A DNA stretch of 64,000 bases from Parvularcula mediterranea (GCF_013085255.1 NZ_JABFCX010000003.1:434001-498000), one strand, 5' to 3'; shown: positions 34,748-44,420, numbered from the stretch's first letter. Notes: generated from the sequence alone by a model not told the origin. A program made the numbers and translations.

Positions 34748-37700
34748 CCCGCCCTGAAGCCTTCGGCCTCTACGATCCTAGCGATGAACGCGATGCCTGC
34801 GGTGTCGGCCTCGTCGCCGCTACCGATGGTAAGCCCCGCCGCGAAGTCGTTACCCGTGCCATCGAAGCACTGAAGGCCGTCTACCATCGCGGCGCCGTCG
34901 CTGCCGACGGCAAGACAGGCGACGGCGCAGGCCTCCGGCTCGACGTGGCGCAGGACTTCTTCCGCTCGAAGGTCGCCAAGGGCGGGCACGAGCCGACCCG
35001 CGCGCCCGTCTGCGTGGGCCAGGTCTTCCTTCCGCGTACCGACTTCAATGCTCAGGATCGGGCGCGGACGATCGTCGAAACGGAAGTGCTCCGCTTCGGC
35101 TTTCGCCTCTACGGCTGGCGCCAGACGCCGGTAAACTCCACTATCATTGGTCGCAAAGCCAACGATGTCCGCCCTGAGATCGAGCAGATCCTCTTCCACG
35201 ATCCCCAAGGCCGCCCGAACGACGAGCTGGAGCGCACGCTCTACATCGTCCGCAGACGCATCGAAAAGCAGGCCCTCGCCGAGCGCCTGCCCGACTTCTA
35301 CGTCTGCTCGCTCAGCCCGCGGGACATCATCTACAAGGGCATGTTCCTCGCCGAGGAGATCGACCGGTTCTACCTCGACCTTCAGGACGAGCGCTTCACA
35401 AGCTCGTTCGCGATCTTCCACCAGCGCTATTCAACGAACACCTTCCCCGAATGGCGGCTGGCCCAGCCCTTCCGCATGCTGGCCCACAATGGCGAGATCA
35501 ACACCCTCTCCGGCAACGTCGCATGGATGAAGGCGCACGAGGTCAAGATGGCCGCGTCTGTCTTCGATCAGTATGATGACGATGTGAAGCCGGTCGTCCA
35601 GCCTGGCTCCTCGGACTCGTCCGCCCTCGACGCCGTCTTCGAGATCCTCGTGCGCGGCGGAAGGTCCGCGCCTATGGCCAAGGCCCTCCTCATCCCCGAG
35701 GCCTGGTCCAAGCGCTCCTCCATCATGAGCCGCGAGGTGCAGGCGCTCTATGGCTACTGCAACGCGGTGATGGAGCCGTGGGACGGCCCAGCCGCCATCT
35801 GCGCCTTCGACGGACGCTGGGCCGTGGCTGGCCTCGACCGTAATGGTCTCCGGCCCCTACGCTACGCTGTGACCGAAGACGGCCTCCTCGCCGTGGGTTC
35901 GGAGAGCGGCATGTGCCCGCTGGGAGACAAGCGCGTTGTGGAGCGCGGCTCGGTCCCGGCGGGCGGCATGCTGGCTCTTGATCTCGAGAAAGGCGAACTC
36001 TTCCGCCCCGACGAAGCCATCACCATGCTGACCGAGCAGCATCCCTATGACAACTGGCTCGAACAGGTCGTGGAGCTTGATGATGAAATCGGCCCGGGAC
36101 CTGAAGACCGCCTCTTCGAAGATACCGAGCTGCGCCATCGTCAGGTTGCAGCCGGCTTCACTCGCGAAGACCTCGACCTCATCCTCAAGCCGATGGTCAT
36201 GGACGCCAAGGAAGCCATCGGCTCCATGGGCGACGACACGCCGCTCGCCGTCCTCTCCAACGAATACCGTCCGCTGTCGCACTATTTCCGCCAGCGCTTC
36301 AGTCAGGTCACCAACCCGCCCATTGACCCCCTTCGCGAAGGCAGAGTCATGTCGCTGAAGACTCGGTTCAAGAACTTAGGCAACATCCTCGCCGAGGATG
36401 AGACGCAGACGGATGTCTTCGTCCTCGAAGGCCCGATCCTCACCAACGGCATGTTCGAGCGGCTGCAGGACAAGCTCTCGATGCACGTCATCGACTGCAC
36501 CTTCGAGCGCGGCGATGGCAGCGGCACGGCGCTGAAAGCCGCCCTCGATCGGATCCTCGACGAAGCCTGCGATGCCGTGCGCGCAGGCTCCGGCCACATT
36601 GTCCTCAGCGACAAGAAACAGGGGCCGAACCGCATCCCGGTTCCGATGATCCTTGCTGCAGGAGGCGTCCACCGCCGCCTTCTCGAAGCGGGCCTGCGGT
36701 CCAACTGTTCGTTCACGGTGCGTTCGGCAGAGTGCATGGACAGCCACTACGCCGCCGTCCTGATCGGTGTCGGCGCCACCTGCGTCAGCCCCTACCTCGC
36801 CTTCGAGAGCATTGGTGCGGCGCACGCAGCAGGAAAGTATCCCGGTAAGACCCTCGGCGAAGCCTGCCTTGCCTACAAAACGGCTATCGAGAATGGCCTT
36901 CTGAAAATCCTCTCCAAGATGGGCGTCTCGGTTCTCTCCGCCTACAGAGGGGGTTGCAACTTCGAGACCCTAGGCCTGTCGCGGACCCTGCTGGCTGAGT
37001 ACTTCCCCACGGCCTCCTCGCGCATCTCTGGCATCGGTCTTCAGGGCCTCGAGCGAAAGCTTGGTGAGCTCTCCGACAAGGCCTGGCCCGGCGAGGACGG
37101 CGTGGCGAAGCTGCCCGTTGGCAGCTTCTACCGTGTACGGTCGGTAGGCGAGCGCCATGCCTATGAGGCAAAGCTGATCGCTGATCTCCAGAAGGCCGTG
37201 CGCAACAATGACCGCGATGCCTACCGCCGCTATTCCGAAGCGCTGGGCGAGCAGGGAGCGATCCAGCTCCGCGATCTTCTTAGCTTCCGGCCGGTCGGCA
37301 AACCCATCCCACTTGACGAGGTAGAGAGCGTCAACTCCATCCGCAAACGCTTCGTCACCCCCGGCATGTCGCTCGGCGCGCTCAGCCCCGAGGCCCACGG
37401 CGTCCTCAACGTCGCGATGAACCGTATCGGCGCAAAGTCCGTGTCCGGAGAAGGCGGCGAAGACCCAGAGCGTTACACGCCCCTCGCCAATGGCGACAAC
37501 ATGAACTCCGCCGTGAAGCAGGTCGCCTCTGGCCGCTTCGGTGTGACGGCCGAGTATCTCAACCAGTGCCGCGAAATCGAGATCAAGGTCGCACAAGGCG
37601 CCAAGCCCGGCGAGGGCGGCCAGCTTCCCGGCTTCAAGGTCAACGCCTACATCGCCAAGCTCCGCCACGCGACCAAGGGCGTGACGCTGATCTCACCTCC

Positions 37701-39210
37701 TCCGCACCATGACATTTATTCGATCGAAGACCTTGCCCAGCTGATCTACGACCTCAAGCAGATCTCGCCGACCGCGCGCGTCTGCGTGAAGCTCGTCAGC
37801 TCTGCAGGCGTTGGCACCATCGCGGCGGGCGTGGCGAAGGCAAAGGCTGACGCCATTCTCATCTCGGGCCATGTCGGCGGCACGGGCGCGAGCCCGCAGA
37901 CCTCCATCAAGTTCGCAGGCAGCCCATGGGAGCTCGGCCTCGCCGAGGCCAATCAGGTCTTGACCCTGAACGAGCTTAGGGAAAGCGTCACCCTACGGAC
38001 GGATGGCGGAATCAGGACAGGCCGGGACGTTCTCGTGGGCGCTATGCTGGGTGCGGAGGAGTTCGGTATCGGCACCCTGTCGCTCGTCGCGATGGGCTGT
38101 CTAATGGTGCGCCAGTGCCACTCGAACACCTGCCCGGTCGGCGTCTGCACGCAGGATGAGGACCTCCGCGCACGGTTCAGCGGTGCGGCGGACCACGTCG
38201 TCAACCTCATGACCTTCATAGCCGACGAGATCCGCGAGATGCTCGCCTCGCTTGGCGCACGAAGCATCGAGGAAGTGATCGGCAGACCTGACCTGCTTCG
38301 TCAGGTCAGCCGGGGTCCCGACTATCTCGATGACCTCGACCTCAACCCGATGCTCGTGCGCGCTGATGAGGGCCAGGCCCCTCCCCGCTCGACCCGCGAA
38401 GGGCGGCATGAGCCTGACGCGACGCTTGATGACCAGATCGTGCTCGACGCGCAATCTGTCTGGGAGCGGCGCGAGAAGATGCAGCTCACTTACACCGTGC
38501 GGAACGTCCACAGAGCCGTCGGCACACGGACGAGCCATCACATCTGGAAGAACTTTGGCACGCTCCCCGCTGGCCACCTCACGGTGAAGCTGCAGGGCTC
38601 AGCCGGTCAATCCCTTGGCGCATTTGGCACGCAAGGCCTCCGCCTCGAAGTGGAAGGCGACGCCAACGACTATGTCGGCAAGGGCCTATCCGGTGCAGAG
38701 ATTGTCGTGCTCGGCTTCCGTGACGAACCCGGCGGCGGTGTCCTGGTCGGCAACACCTGCCTCTACGGCGCAACCGCAGGCTCGCTCTTCGTTGCGGGTA
38801 AGGCAGGCGAACGCTTCGCCGTCAGGAACTCAGGCGCCACCACCGTCATCGAAGGCTGCGGCGCCAATGGCTGCGAGTACATGACGGGCGGCGTGGCCGT
38901 CATCCTTGGCCCGGTGGGCGACAATTTCGCGGCAGGCATGACCGGTGGTCAGGCTTTTGTCCTTGATGAGACGGACGCTCTTGATGACCTTCTGAACACG
39001 GAGCACGTCGTCGCTGGCCCCCTTGGCGAGGCAGAAGAGACCTGCCGCGACCTCATCTCCAGGCACCTCCAGGAGACCGGAAGCGCGAAGGCCGCGAACA
39101 TCCTTCAGCACTGGGACGAAGCCCGTCACAAGATCAAGTGGGTGCGTCCTCAAGGGGTTGAGGCATCTTCGGGCAGCTCCGACGTCGCACCTGCTGCCGC
39201 GAGAGCGTGA
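34744..39210 (+). CDS. gltB: Glutamate synthase (NADPH) large subunit
   Basis: 1488 residues. The class II glutaminase domain has its nucleophile Cys19 in RDACGVGLVA, so an 18-residue propeptide is removed. It continues with YHRGAVAADGKTGDGAG and FAIFHQRYSTNTFPEW. The central and FMN domains follow (GEGGEDPERY; VKLVSSAGVGTIAAGVAKAK; SGHVGGTGASPQTS), with the 3Fe-4S Cys motif MVRQCHSNTCPVGVCTQ. The C-terminal beta-helix (GXXG repeats, GNTCLYGATAGSLFVAGKAG) is complete. Full length for the family. It overlaps gltD (ATGA), and the pair provides the glutamate used as amino donor for the downstream branched-chain pathway. Confidence 0.97.
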   Translation: MTRPEAFGLYDPSDERDACGVGLVAATDGKPRREVVTRAIEALKAVYHRGAVAADGKTGDGAGLRLDVAQDFFRSKVAKGGHEPTRAPVCVGQVFLPRTDFNAQDRARTIVETEVLRFGFRLYGWRQTPVNSTIIGRKANDVRPEIEQILFHDPQGRPNDELERTLYIVRRRIEKQALAERLPDFYVCSLSPRDIIYKGMFLAEEIDRFYLDLQDERFTSSFAIFHQRYSTNTFPEWRLAQPFRMLAHNGEINTLSGNVAWMKAHEVKMAASVFDQYDDDVKPVVQPGSSDSSALDAVFEILVRGGRSAPMAKALLIPEAWSKRSSIMSREVQALYGYCNAVMEPWDGPAAICAFDGRWAVAGLDRNGLRPLRYAVTEDGLLAVGSESGMCPLGDKRVVERGSVPAGGMLALDLEKGELFRPDEAITMLTEQHPYDNWLEQVVELDDEIGPGPEDRLFEDTELRHRQVAAGFTREDLDLILKPMVMDAKEAIGSMGDDTPLAVLSNEYRPLSHYFRQRFSQVTNPPIDPLREGRVMSLKTRFKNLGNILAEDETQTDVFVLEGPILTNGMFERLQDKLSMHVIDCTFERGDGSGTALKAALDRILDEACDAVRAGSGHIVLSDKKQGPNRIPVPMILAAGGVHRRLLEAGLRSNCSFTVRSAECMDSHYAAVLIGVGATCVSPYLAFESIGAAHAAGKYPGKTLGEACLAYKTAIENGLLKILSKMGVSVLSAYRGGCNFETLGLSRTLLAEYFPTASSRISGIGLQGLERKLGELSDKAWPGEDGVAKLPVGSFYRVRSVGERHAYEAKLIADLQKAVRNNDRDAYRRYSEALGEQGAIQLRDLLSFRPVGKPIPLDEVESVNSIRKRFVTPGMSLGALSPEAHGVLNVAMNRIGAKSVSGEGGEDPERYTPLANGDNMNSAVKQVASGRFGVTAEYLNQCREIEIKVAQGAKPGEGGQLPGFKVNAYIAKLRHATKGVTLISPPPHHDIYSIEDLAQLIYDLKQISPTARVCVKLVSSAGVGTIAAGVAKAKADAILISGHVGGTGASPQTSIKFAGSPWELGLAEANQVLTLNELRESVTLRTDGGIRTGRDVLVGAMLGAEEFGIGTLSLVAMGCLMVRQCHSNTCPVGVCTQDEDLRARFSGAADHVVNLMTFIADEIREMLASLGARSIEEVIGRPDLLRQVSRGPDYLDDLDLNPMLVRADEGQAPPRSTREGRHEPDATLDDQIVLDAQSVWERREKMQLTYTVRNVHRAVGTRTSHHIWKNFGTLPAGHLTVKLQGSAGQSLGAFGTQGLRLEVEGDANDYVGKGLSGAEIVVLGFRDEPGGGVLVGNTCLYGATAGSLFVAGKAGERFAVRNSGATTVIEGCGANGCEYMTGGVAVILGPVGDNFAAGMTGGQAFVLDETDALDDLLNTEHVVAGPLGEAEETCRDLISRHLQETGSAKAANILQHWDEARHKIKWVRPQGVEASSGSSDVAPAAARA

Positions 39211-39373
39211 CCATATACCGCCTGTTTCGACCCTGTTAACGCATTAATTTGCTCAACAGAGCCTAAATTAGCATTTTTCTGCTTCATCGCTGTTGCGGCG
39301 CGATAAATCCCATGTTAGCCAAGTTTCGCTAGCGAGGGATTACGCCCACGCAGCCACGATGTGGAAACGACCG
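39211..39373 (+). promoter_or_regulatory. AT-rich intergenic segment before the ilv leader (probable promoter region)
   Basis: This 163-bp stretch between gltB and the ilv leader ORF is clearly richer in A+T than its surroundings, especially 39232-39290. It must carry the promoter for the ilv-leu operon unless transcription reads through from gltB. I see no convincing -35/-10 pair and no gltB terminator hairpin. Confidence 0.4.
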
Positions 39374-39466
39374 ATGAACGCGCCGCTGAACAAGCTCGCC
39401 CTTCCCGTAAACGACGTACCCGTCGTATCGGTCCTTCTCGTCCTCCTTATTACCGAAAGCCCCTAG
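39374..39466 (+). CDS. Branched-chain amino acid leader peptide (30 residues)
   Basis: An ATG-started ORF of 30 codons ending in TAG, too short for ordinary gene finding. The second half reads [16 protein letters not shown]. From residue 15 to 26, ten of twelve residues are Val, Leu or Ile (five Val, four Leu, one Ile), exactly the three end products of the operon downstream. It starts 191 bp before ilvD and its stop codon abuts the antiterminator strand. This is the expected design of a translated attenuation sensor: when charged Val, Leu or Ile tRNA is scarce the ribosome stalls in this run. The ribosome site is weak (GGAAACG). A coding role is inferred from composition and position, but the match is very good. 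Confidence 0.85.
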   Translation: MNAPLNKLALPVNDVPVVSVLLVLLITESP

Positions 39467-39528
39467 GGAGCGGCATCGGAACGGCACGGCCTGACCGACG
39501 CGAAGCTCCCGACAGGGAGCTTTTTTTT
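39466..39528 (+). promoter_or_regulatory. Transcription attenuator of the ilv-leu operon
   Basis: Terminator: aagctccc (39503-39510), loop gaca, gggagctt (39515-39522), running into eight T (39521-39528). Antiterminator: gggagc (39466-39471) can pair instead with gctccc (39505-39510), supported by tcgg (39476-39479) with ccga (39495-39498). The antiterminator 5' strand starts at the last base of the leader stop codon. A ribosome that finishes the leader therefore covers it and the terminator forms; a ribosome stalled upstream on Val/Leu/Ile codons leaves it free and transcription continues. In untranslated RNA the 39469-39479 strand can also pair with 39371-39387 around the leader start, a possible protector stem. 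The pairings are seen in the sequence; the mechanism is inferred from known ilv/leu attenuators. Confidence 0.85.
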
Positions 39529-39564
39529 CACCTGTACCCCTCTGAACGACCACCGAGAGACCCC

Positions 39565-41226
39565 ATGAGACCGCCCAAACGCAGCGACGCCATCACCAAA
39601 GGACCCGCAAGGGCGGCCGCGCGCGCCATGCTGCGCGCCACCGGGTTCGAAGATGAGGATTTCGACCGTCCGATCATCGCGGTGGTAAACACCTATTCCT
39701 CCGTCACCCCCTGCAACATGCACCTGAAAGACCTCGCAGAACCGGTGCTGAAGGGCATCCGCGATGCAGGCGGATGGCCCGTCGAGTTCGGTGCGCCCGT
39801 GGTCTCCGACGGCATCACCATGGGCCATGAGGGGATGCGCGCGTCCCTCGTCAGTCGCGAGATCATCGCAGACTCGATCGAGCTCGCCGTCAGGGGTCAC
39901 GCCCTCGACGCGGCCCTCGTGCTGGTCGGTTGTGACAAGACCATCCCCGCGGCTGCCATGGCGCTCGCCCGCTGCGACGTCCCGGGCCTGGTCTTCTATG
40001 GCGGCACGATCGCAGCGGGCTGCTCGGCCAGCAAGAAAATTTCCGTGCAGGACGTTTTCGAGGCCATTGGGGCTCACGCCCAGGGCTCCATCGACGAAGC
40101 CGAGCTCGACCAGATCGAGCGCAGCGCCTGCCCCGGCGCCGGGTCCTGCGGTGGTCAGTTCACGGCCAATACGATGGCCATGGCCCTTGCCTTCCTCGGC
40201 ATAGCGCCGATGGGCGCAGGCGATGTCCCCGCCGTCGACGCGGGCAAGGCCGCTGAGGCCGAGCGCTGCGGCCGCCTCATCGCAGAACATGCGTTGGGCA
40301 AGGGCTCGCGCACCTACGTGACCGAAGCGTCGCTCAAGAACGCGGCCACCGCCGTTGTCGCGTCGGGCGGCAGCACCAATGCTGTCCTCCACATCGCAGC
40401 GATCGCGGCGGAGGCAGGCGTCCCGTTCGATATCGAGCTCTTCGACAAGCTGTCTCGCGAGACACCTGTCATTGCCGATCTGAAACCCGGCGGCCGCTAT
40501 ATGGCCGAGGACCTGACCGCTGCTGGCGGCTGCCGTCTCTTCGGCCAGCGCCTGCGCGAGGCGGGCATGATCGAAGACGTGCCGACCGTCAGTGGTCGGA
40601 CGCTCTTCGAAGAGCTCGACGCCTTCGAGGAAACCCAAGGCCAGAAAGTCGTCCGCACCGTGAGGGACCCGGTCAAGCAGACCGGCGGCCTGCGCATCCT
40701 CTACGGTGACCTCGCCCCCGAAGGCGCAGTCCTCAAGACCGCAGGCTACTCGACCTCCCGCTTTGAAGGACCTGCAAAGGTCTTCGGCAGCGAAGAGGAG
40801 TGCTTCGAGGCGGTCTCGAAAGGCGCCATCAAGGAAGGCGACGTCGTCATCATCCGCTATGAAGGTCCCAAAGGTGGCCCGGGCATGCGCGAGATGCTCG
40901 CCATCACCGGCGCCCTCGCAGGCCAGGGCCTTGCGGGCAAGGTTGCTCTGATCACGGACGGCCGCTTCTCCGGCGCCTCCCACGGCTTCGTCATCGGCCA
41001 TGTCTCGCCAGAGGCTGCCGTAGGCGGACCAATCGCCCTTGTGAACGAAGGCGACACCATCACTATCGACGTTGAGAGCCGCCGCATCGATGCGGCCATC
41101 GACTGGGACCAGCGGGCGAAAGACCTCGTCATGCCTGAGCCCAACCGCTTCGGCGGTGTCTTCGACAAATTCGCTGCGCTCGTCGGATCGGCAAGCCGCG
41201 GCGCTACCACCTTGCAGGAGGGCTGA
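39565..41226 (+). CDS. ilvD: Dihydroxy-acid dehydratase
   Basis: 553 residues from ATG 39565, 36 bp after the attenuator terminator. The frame extends upstream but only through leader sequence. Iron-sulfur cysteines are in [24 protein letters not shown] and [18 protein letters not shown]. The C-terminal block [15 protein letters not shown] and [23 protein letters not shown] completes the family signature. It dehydrates 2,3-dihydroxy-isovalerate and 2,3-dihydroxy-3-methylvalerate to the 2-keto acids. First structural gene of the operon, so it is directly controlled by the attenuator. It is at the short end of the family length. Confidence 0.96.
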   Translation: MRPPKRSDAITKGPARAAARAMLRATGFEDEDFDRPIIAVVNTYSSVTPCNMHLKDLAEPVLKGIRDAGGWPVEFGAPVVSDGITMGHEGMRASLVSREIIADSIELAVRGHALDAALVLVGCDKTIPAAAMALARCDVPGLVFYGGTIAAGCSASKKISVQDVFEAIGAHAQGSIDEAELDQIERSACPGAGSCGGQFTANTMAMALAFLGIAPMGAGDVPAVDAGKAAEAERCGRLIAEHALGKGSRTYVTEASLKNAATAVVASGGSTNAVLHIAAIAAEAGVPFDIELFDKLSRETPVIADLKPGGRYMAEDLTAAGGCRLFGQRLREAGMIEDVPTVSGRTLFEELDAFEETQGQKVVRTVRDPVKQTGGLRILYGDLAPEGAVLKTAGYSTSRFEGPAKVFGSEEECFEAVSKGAIKEGDVVIIRYEGPKGGPGMREMLAITGALAGQGLAGKVALITDGRFSGASHGFVIGHVSPEAAVGGPIALVNEGDTITIDVESRRIDAAIDWDQRAKDLVMPEPNRFGGVFDKFAALVGSASRGATTLQEG

Positions 41227-41230
41227 AGCC

Positions 41231-42259
41231 ATGGGTGACCAACTGAGAGCATACACCAAGGACGACGTAACGCCGGTCCTCAGTGGTAAGACAATCGCCG
41301 TCATCGGCTATGGCAGCCAGGGCCGCAGCCACGCGCGCAATCTGCGCGACAGCGGCATGGACGTCATCATCGGCGCCCGCCGCGGCGGCGCTTCGGAGAC
41401 CAAGGCCGAGGAAGACGGCTTCCGCGTCCTCACCCCTGCCGCAGCAGCCGAAGAGGCTAGCTACATAGCCCTGACGGCGCCGGACATGGCGCACAAGGAG
41501 ATCTACGAGAACGACGTCAAGCCAAACCTCAAGGCTGGCGACACCCTTATGTTCGCCCACGGATTTTCCGTACTCTACGGTCAGGTCGAGCCGCCTAAAG
41601 ATGTCGACGTCATCCTCGTTGCCCCCAAGGGCCCCGGCGACCTCGTGCGCCGGGAGTTCGAGAAAGGCCGCGGCGTCCCGTGCCTCTTCGCCATCCATCA
41701 GGATGCGTCAGGCGAAGCCCGCGACCGCGCTCTTCACTACGCTGACGGTGTCGGCGGCACCGCAGCGGCGGTCTTCGAAACGAGCTTCAAGCACGAGACC
41801 GAAACCGACCTCTTCGGTGAGCAGGCCGTCCTCTGCGGCGGCGCGACGGAGCTGGTCGTCATGGGCTTCGAAACGCTGGTGGAAGCAGGCTACGCGCCAG
41901 AGCTTGCCTACTATGAGTGCCTTCACGAGCTGAAGCTGATCGTCGACCTCCTCCACGAAGGCGGCCTCGCCAAGATGCACGAGTTCATCTCCGAAACGGC
42001 CATCTATGGCGATCTCAAATCAGGCCCCCGCGTCGTGGACGAGAACTCCCGCGAGAAGATGCGCGCCGTCCTCAAGGACATCCAGACCGGCGCCTTCGCC
42101 CGCGACTGGATCACCGAGAACCAGGCCGGAAAGCCCGCCTACCGCCAGATGCTGGCCGCCGATCTCGAGCACCCGATCGAGGAAACCGGCCGCAAGCTCC
42201 GCTCACAGATGACCTGGCTTAATGCAGAGCCAGGGTCGAACTCCGCCAATCAGGAATAG
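41231..42259 (+). CDS. ilvC: Ketol-acid reductoisomerase, class I
   Basis: 342 residues from ATG 41231, 4 bp after ilvD. The NADPH Rossmann motif is AVIGYGSQGRSHARNLRDSG. The Mg-binding and active-site region is seen in DLFGEQAVLCGGATELVVMGFETL and YYECLHELKLIVDLLHEGGL. The length is that of the short class I enzyme, not the 490-residue E. coli form. It isomerises and reduces acetolactate or acetohydroxybutyrate. Followed after 4 bp by a 45-codon ORF. Confidence 0.96.
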   Translation: MGDQLRAYTKDDVTPVLSGKTIAVIGYGSQGRSHARNLRDSGMDVIIGARRGGASETKAEEDGFRVLTPAAAAEEASYIALTAPDMAHKEIYENDVKPNLKAGDTLMFAHGFSVLYGQVEPPKDVDVILVAPKGPGDLVRREFEKGRGVPCLFAIHQDASGEARDRALHYADGVGGTAAAVFETSFKHETETDLFGEQAVLCGGATELVVMGFETLVEAGYAPELAYYECLHELKLIVDLLHEGGLAKMHEFISETAIYGDLKSGPRVVDENSREKMRAVLKDIQTGAFARDWITENQAGKPAYRQMLAADLEHPIEETGRKLRSQMTWLNAEPGSNSANQE

Positions 42260-42263
42260 TCCC

Positions 42264-42401
42264 ATGCCCAAGACGCCTCCCCAGACAGAGCGCCACAGCC
42301 CTGACCAGCGTCAGCACCGCCCCATGAAGGCTCCGCCCACACGCGAGCCTTCTCGTCCGAAGGCGGACGACTTCGCACGATATATGGGCAGCGCGCCATG
42401 A
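42264..42401 (+). CDS. 45-residue proline/arginine-rich small ORF inside the ilv operon
   Basis: The ORF starts with ATG 42264, 4 bp after ilvC and 8 nt behind AGGA. It ends in TGA that overlaps the ilvB ATG (ATGA). It encodes 45 residues, strongly basic and Pro-rich with little hydrophobicity (for example RHSPDQRQHRPMKAPPTREP) and a C-terminal DDFARYMGSAP. It fits the operon's coupling pattern exactly, so it is very probably translated. I recognise no family. It might be a small protein that contacts one of the pathway enzymes, or act only to pass ribosomes on to ilvB. Confidence 0.62.
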   Translation: MPKTPPQTERHSPDQRQHRPMKAPPTREPSRPKADDFARYMGSAP

Positions 42402-44092
42402 CAGCCGCAGCGATGAAGGAAGCCGCCGAAGAACCTCAGACAGAGGCCGCGACAGGAGCCAAGCTGCTTGTCGACGCACTGGCGGCACAGGGTGTGGAGA
42501 CCGTCTTCGGATATCCCGGCGGCGCAATCATGCCTGTCTACGACGCTCTGACTTCTTCATCGCTGCGCCACATTCTCTGCCGCCATGAGCAGGCCTGCGC
42601 CTTTTCCGCTGCGGCTTTCGGGCGGATGACCGGCAAGCCCGGCGTCTGCCTCGCAACCTCCGGACCCGGAGCAACCAACCTCGTCACAGGCATCGCCGAT
42701 GCCTATATGGACAGTGTGCCGATGGTCGCGATCACCGGCCAGGTTGCCCAGCCCGTCATGGGTACGGACGCCTTCCAGGAAGTCGACATCTTCGGCATCA
42801 CCATGCCGATCGTCAAACACAGCTATATCATCCGTGACGCCGCCGATGTGCCGGGCGTCATCGCCGAGGCTTTCGAGATCGCTGCGAGCGGTCGGCCCGG
42901 TCCCGTCCTGGTGGACATCCCTAAAGATGTTCAGCAGGCAGCGGCGCATCCCGCGCCGGTCAATGTCGAGCGCGCACCTGCCCCCGCTCTCGATGATGAC
43001 GGCCTCCGCCGCTGCGAAGCCGCCATTCGCGATGCGGAGCGTCCGCTCTTCTATCTGGGCGGCGGCATCACGCGCGCAGGGGCGGTGGACGCTGTCCGCA
43101 GGCTGGTCGAGCGCGCAGGCATCCCTGCGGCTTGCACGCTGCACGGCCTCGGTGTTCTGCCGTCTGATCATCCGCAGCTTCTCGGCATGCTGGGTATGCA
43201 TGGCAGCCGCGCGGCGAACCTCGCGGTGCAGGAGTGCGACCTCCTCATCAATATCGGTGGCCGCTTCGACGACCGCGCCACGGGCCGCCTCGACGGCTTC
43301 GCGCCCAAGGCCCGCGTGGTCCATTTCGACCGTGATGCATCGGAGATCTCCAAGCTCCGCCACGCCGACGTCTCCGTTCACGGAGAATTCGGGCCTAGCC
43401 TCGACAGCCTCTATCCAGAGCCAGGGCACATCGACCCGTGGCTCGCGACCACCGCTGGCTGGAAGTTTGAGTACGTCGCGCCATACGATGCTCCCGGCGA
43501 AGGCATCTACGCGCCCGCCCTCCTCCGCGACCTCTCCCTCGCTGCAGGCGAAGGGTTCGTCGCCGTGCCCGACGTCGGCCAGCATCAGATGTGGACGGCT
43601 CAGCACTGCCACTTCACCAGGCCCCAGGCGCACCTCACCTCAGGAGGCCTCGGCTCAATGGGCTTCAGCCTGCCTACAGCCGTCGGCGCCAAGCTGGCTG
43701 AGCCCCAAAGCACCGTCGTCTCCATCAATGGCGACGGCGGCTTCATGATGAACATTCAGGAGCTGGCGACCCTCAACCGCTACCGGATCCCTCTGAAGGT
43801 CCTGGTGCTGAACAACTCACGCCTCGGGATGGTCCGTCAGTGGCAGGAGCTGTTCTTCGACGGCAACTTCTCCGAAGTCGACCTGTCGGACAACCCCGAC
43901 TTCACCAAGGTTGCCCAGGCCTTCGGCATCGATGCCTTCACCATCTCCGCCCGCGACGAGGTCGCTCCGGGGATCGAGCGCTTCCTCGCAGCCGAGGGGC
44001 CGATCCTGATGCACGCGATCATCGATCCTGCCGAGAACGTCTGGCCGCTGGTCGCGCCGGGCAAGGCCAATGACGAAATGATGGAGGGCTGA
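42398..44092 (+). CDS. ilvB: Acetolactate synthase, large (catalytic) subunit
   Basis: 564 residues from ATG 42398 (an in-frame ATG at 42413 is possible, but the ATGA overlap favours the first). The N-terminal ThDP pyrimidine domain carries FGYPGGAIMPVYDAL with the catalytic Glu in CRHEQACAFSA. The central domain has the FAD-contact region GMHGSRAANLAVQECDLLINIGGRFDDRATG. The C-terminal PP domain has the ThDP/Mg motif NGDGGFMMNIQELATLNRYR. It condenses pyruvate with pyruvate or 2-ketobutyrate, the committed step. Followed by a short regulatory subunit gene after 4 bp. Confidence 0.96.
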   Translation: MTAAAMKEAAEEPQTEAATGAKLLVDALAAQGVETVFGYPGGAIMPVYDALTSSSLRHILCRHEQACAFSAAAFGRMTGKPGVCLATSGPGATNLVTGIADAYMDSVPMVAITGQVAQPVMGTDAFQEVDIFGITMPIVKHSYIIRDAADVPGVIAEAFEIAASGRPGPVLVDIPKDVQQAAAHPAPVNVERAPAPALDDDGLRRCEAAIRDAERPLFYLGGGITRAGAVDAVRRLVERAGIPAACTLHGLGVLPSDHPQLLGMLGMHGSRAANLAVQECDLLINIGGRFDDRATGRLDGFAPKARVVHFDRDASEISKLRHADVSVHGEFGPSLDSLYPEPGHIDPWLATTAGWKFEYVAPYDAPGEGIYAPALLRDLSLAAGEGFVAVPDVGQHQMWTAQHCHFTRPQAHLTSGGLGSMGFSLPTAVGAKLAEPQSTVVSINGDGGFMMNIQELATLNRYRIPLKVLVLNNSRLGMVRQWQELFFDGNFSEVDLSDNPDFTKVAQAFGIDAFTISARDEVAPGIERFLAAEGPILMHAIIDPAENVWPLVAPGKANDEMMEG

Positions 44093-44096
44093 TACG

Positions 44097-44420
44097 ATGA
44101 GCCTGCACCTCTCCCCAAACACTCGACGCGCCACGATTGAAACCTTCACGATCGAAAGCGATGACGTGAACGGAACGCTTCGCCGGGTCTGGACCGTCAT
44201 TGAGCAGCGCGGCTGGAGCGTGCGCTCCCTCCTCGTCGAGGAAGTCGGAGGCGGTGTCGAGACCCGCGTGCAAGTCTCGCCCACGGGTAACGGCCGCTCC
44301 ATCGAAACCCTCCGCCTGCAGATCGAACGCCTTCACAATGTCAGGCGCGTGAAGCTCGAGCGCCGCAGCCGCGAAAAACCCAGCCGGTGGAAGGAAATAC
44401 CCCATGCCGCCGTCATCTGA
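44097..44420 (+). CDS. ilvN: Acetolactate synthase small subunit, short IlvM/IlvN-like form
   Basis: 107 residues with a single ACT domain (ATIETFTIESDDVNGTLRRV, then RGWSVRSLLVEE and LRLQIERLHNVRRVKLERR) and no second domain. The usual IlvH-type subunit is 160-185 residues. The loop Asn of IlvH involved in valine binding (RGYNIES in E. coli) is Ser here (RGWSVRS), and the overall pattern looks closest to the valine-insensitive E. coli IlvM. So feedback by valine may be weak or absent (inference). It overlaps ilvA by 17 bp. The ilvM versus ilvN name is uncertain. Confidence 0.82.
   Translation: MSLHLSPNTRRATIETFTIESDDVNGTLRRVWTVIEQRGWSVRSLLVEEVGGGVETRVQVSPTGNGRSIETLRLQIERLHNVRRVKLERRSREKPSRWKEIPHAAVI

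Noticed and set aside
39463-41304. A 613-codon minus-strand frame
   Set aside because: Antisense to ilvD; no ribosome site or recognisable domain, and composition typical of a mirror frame.
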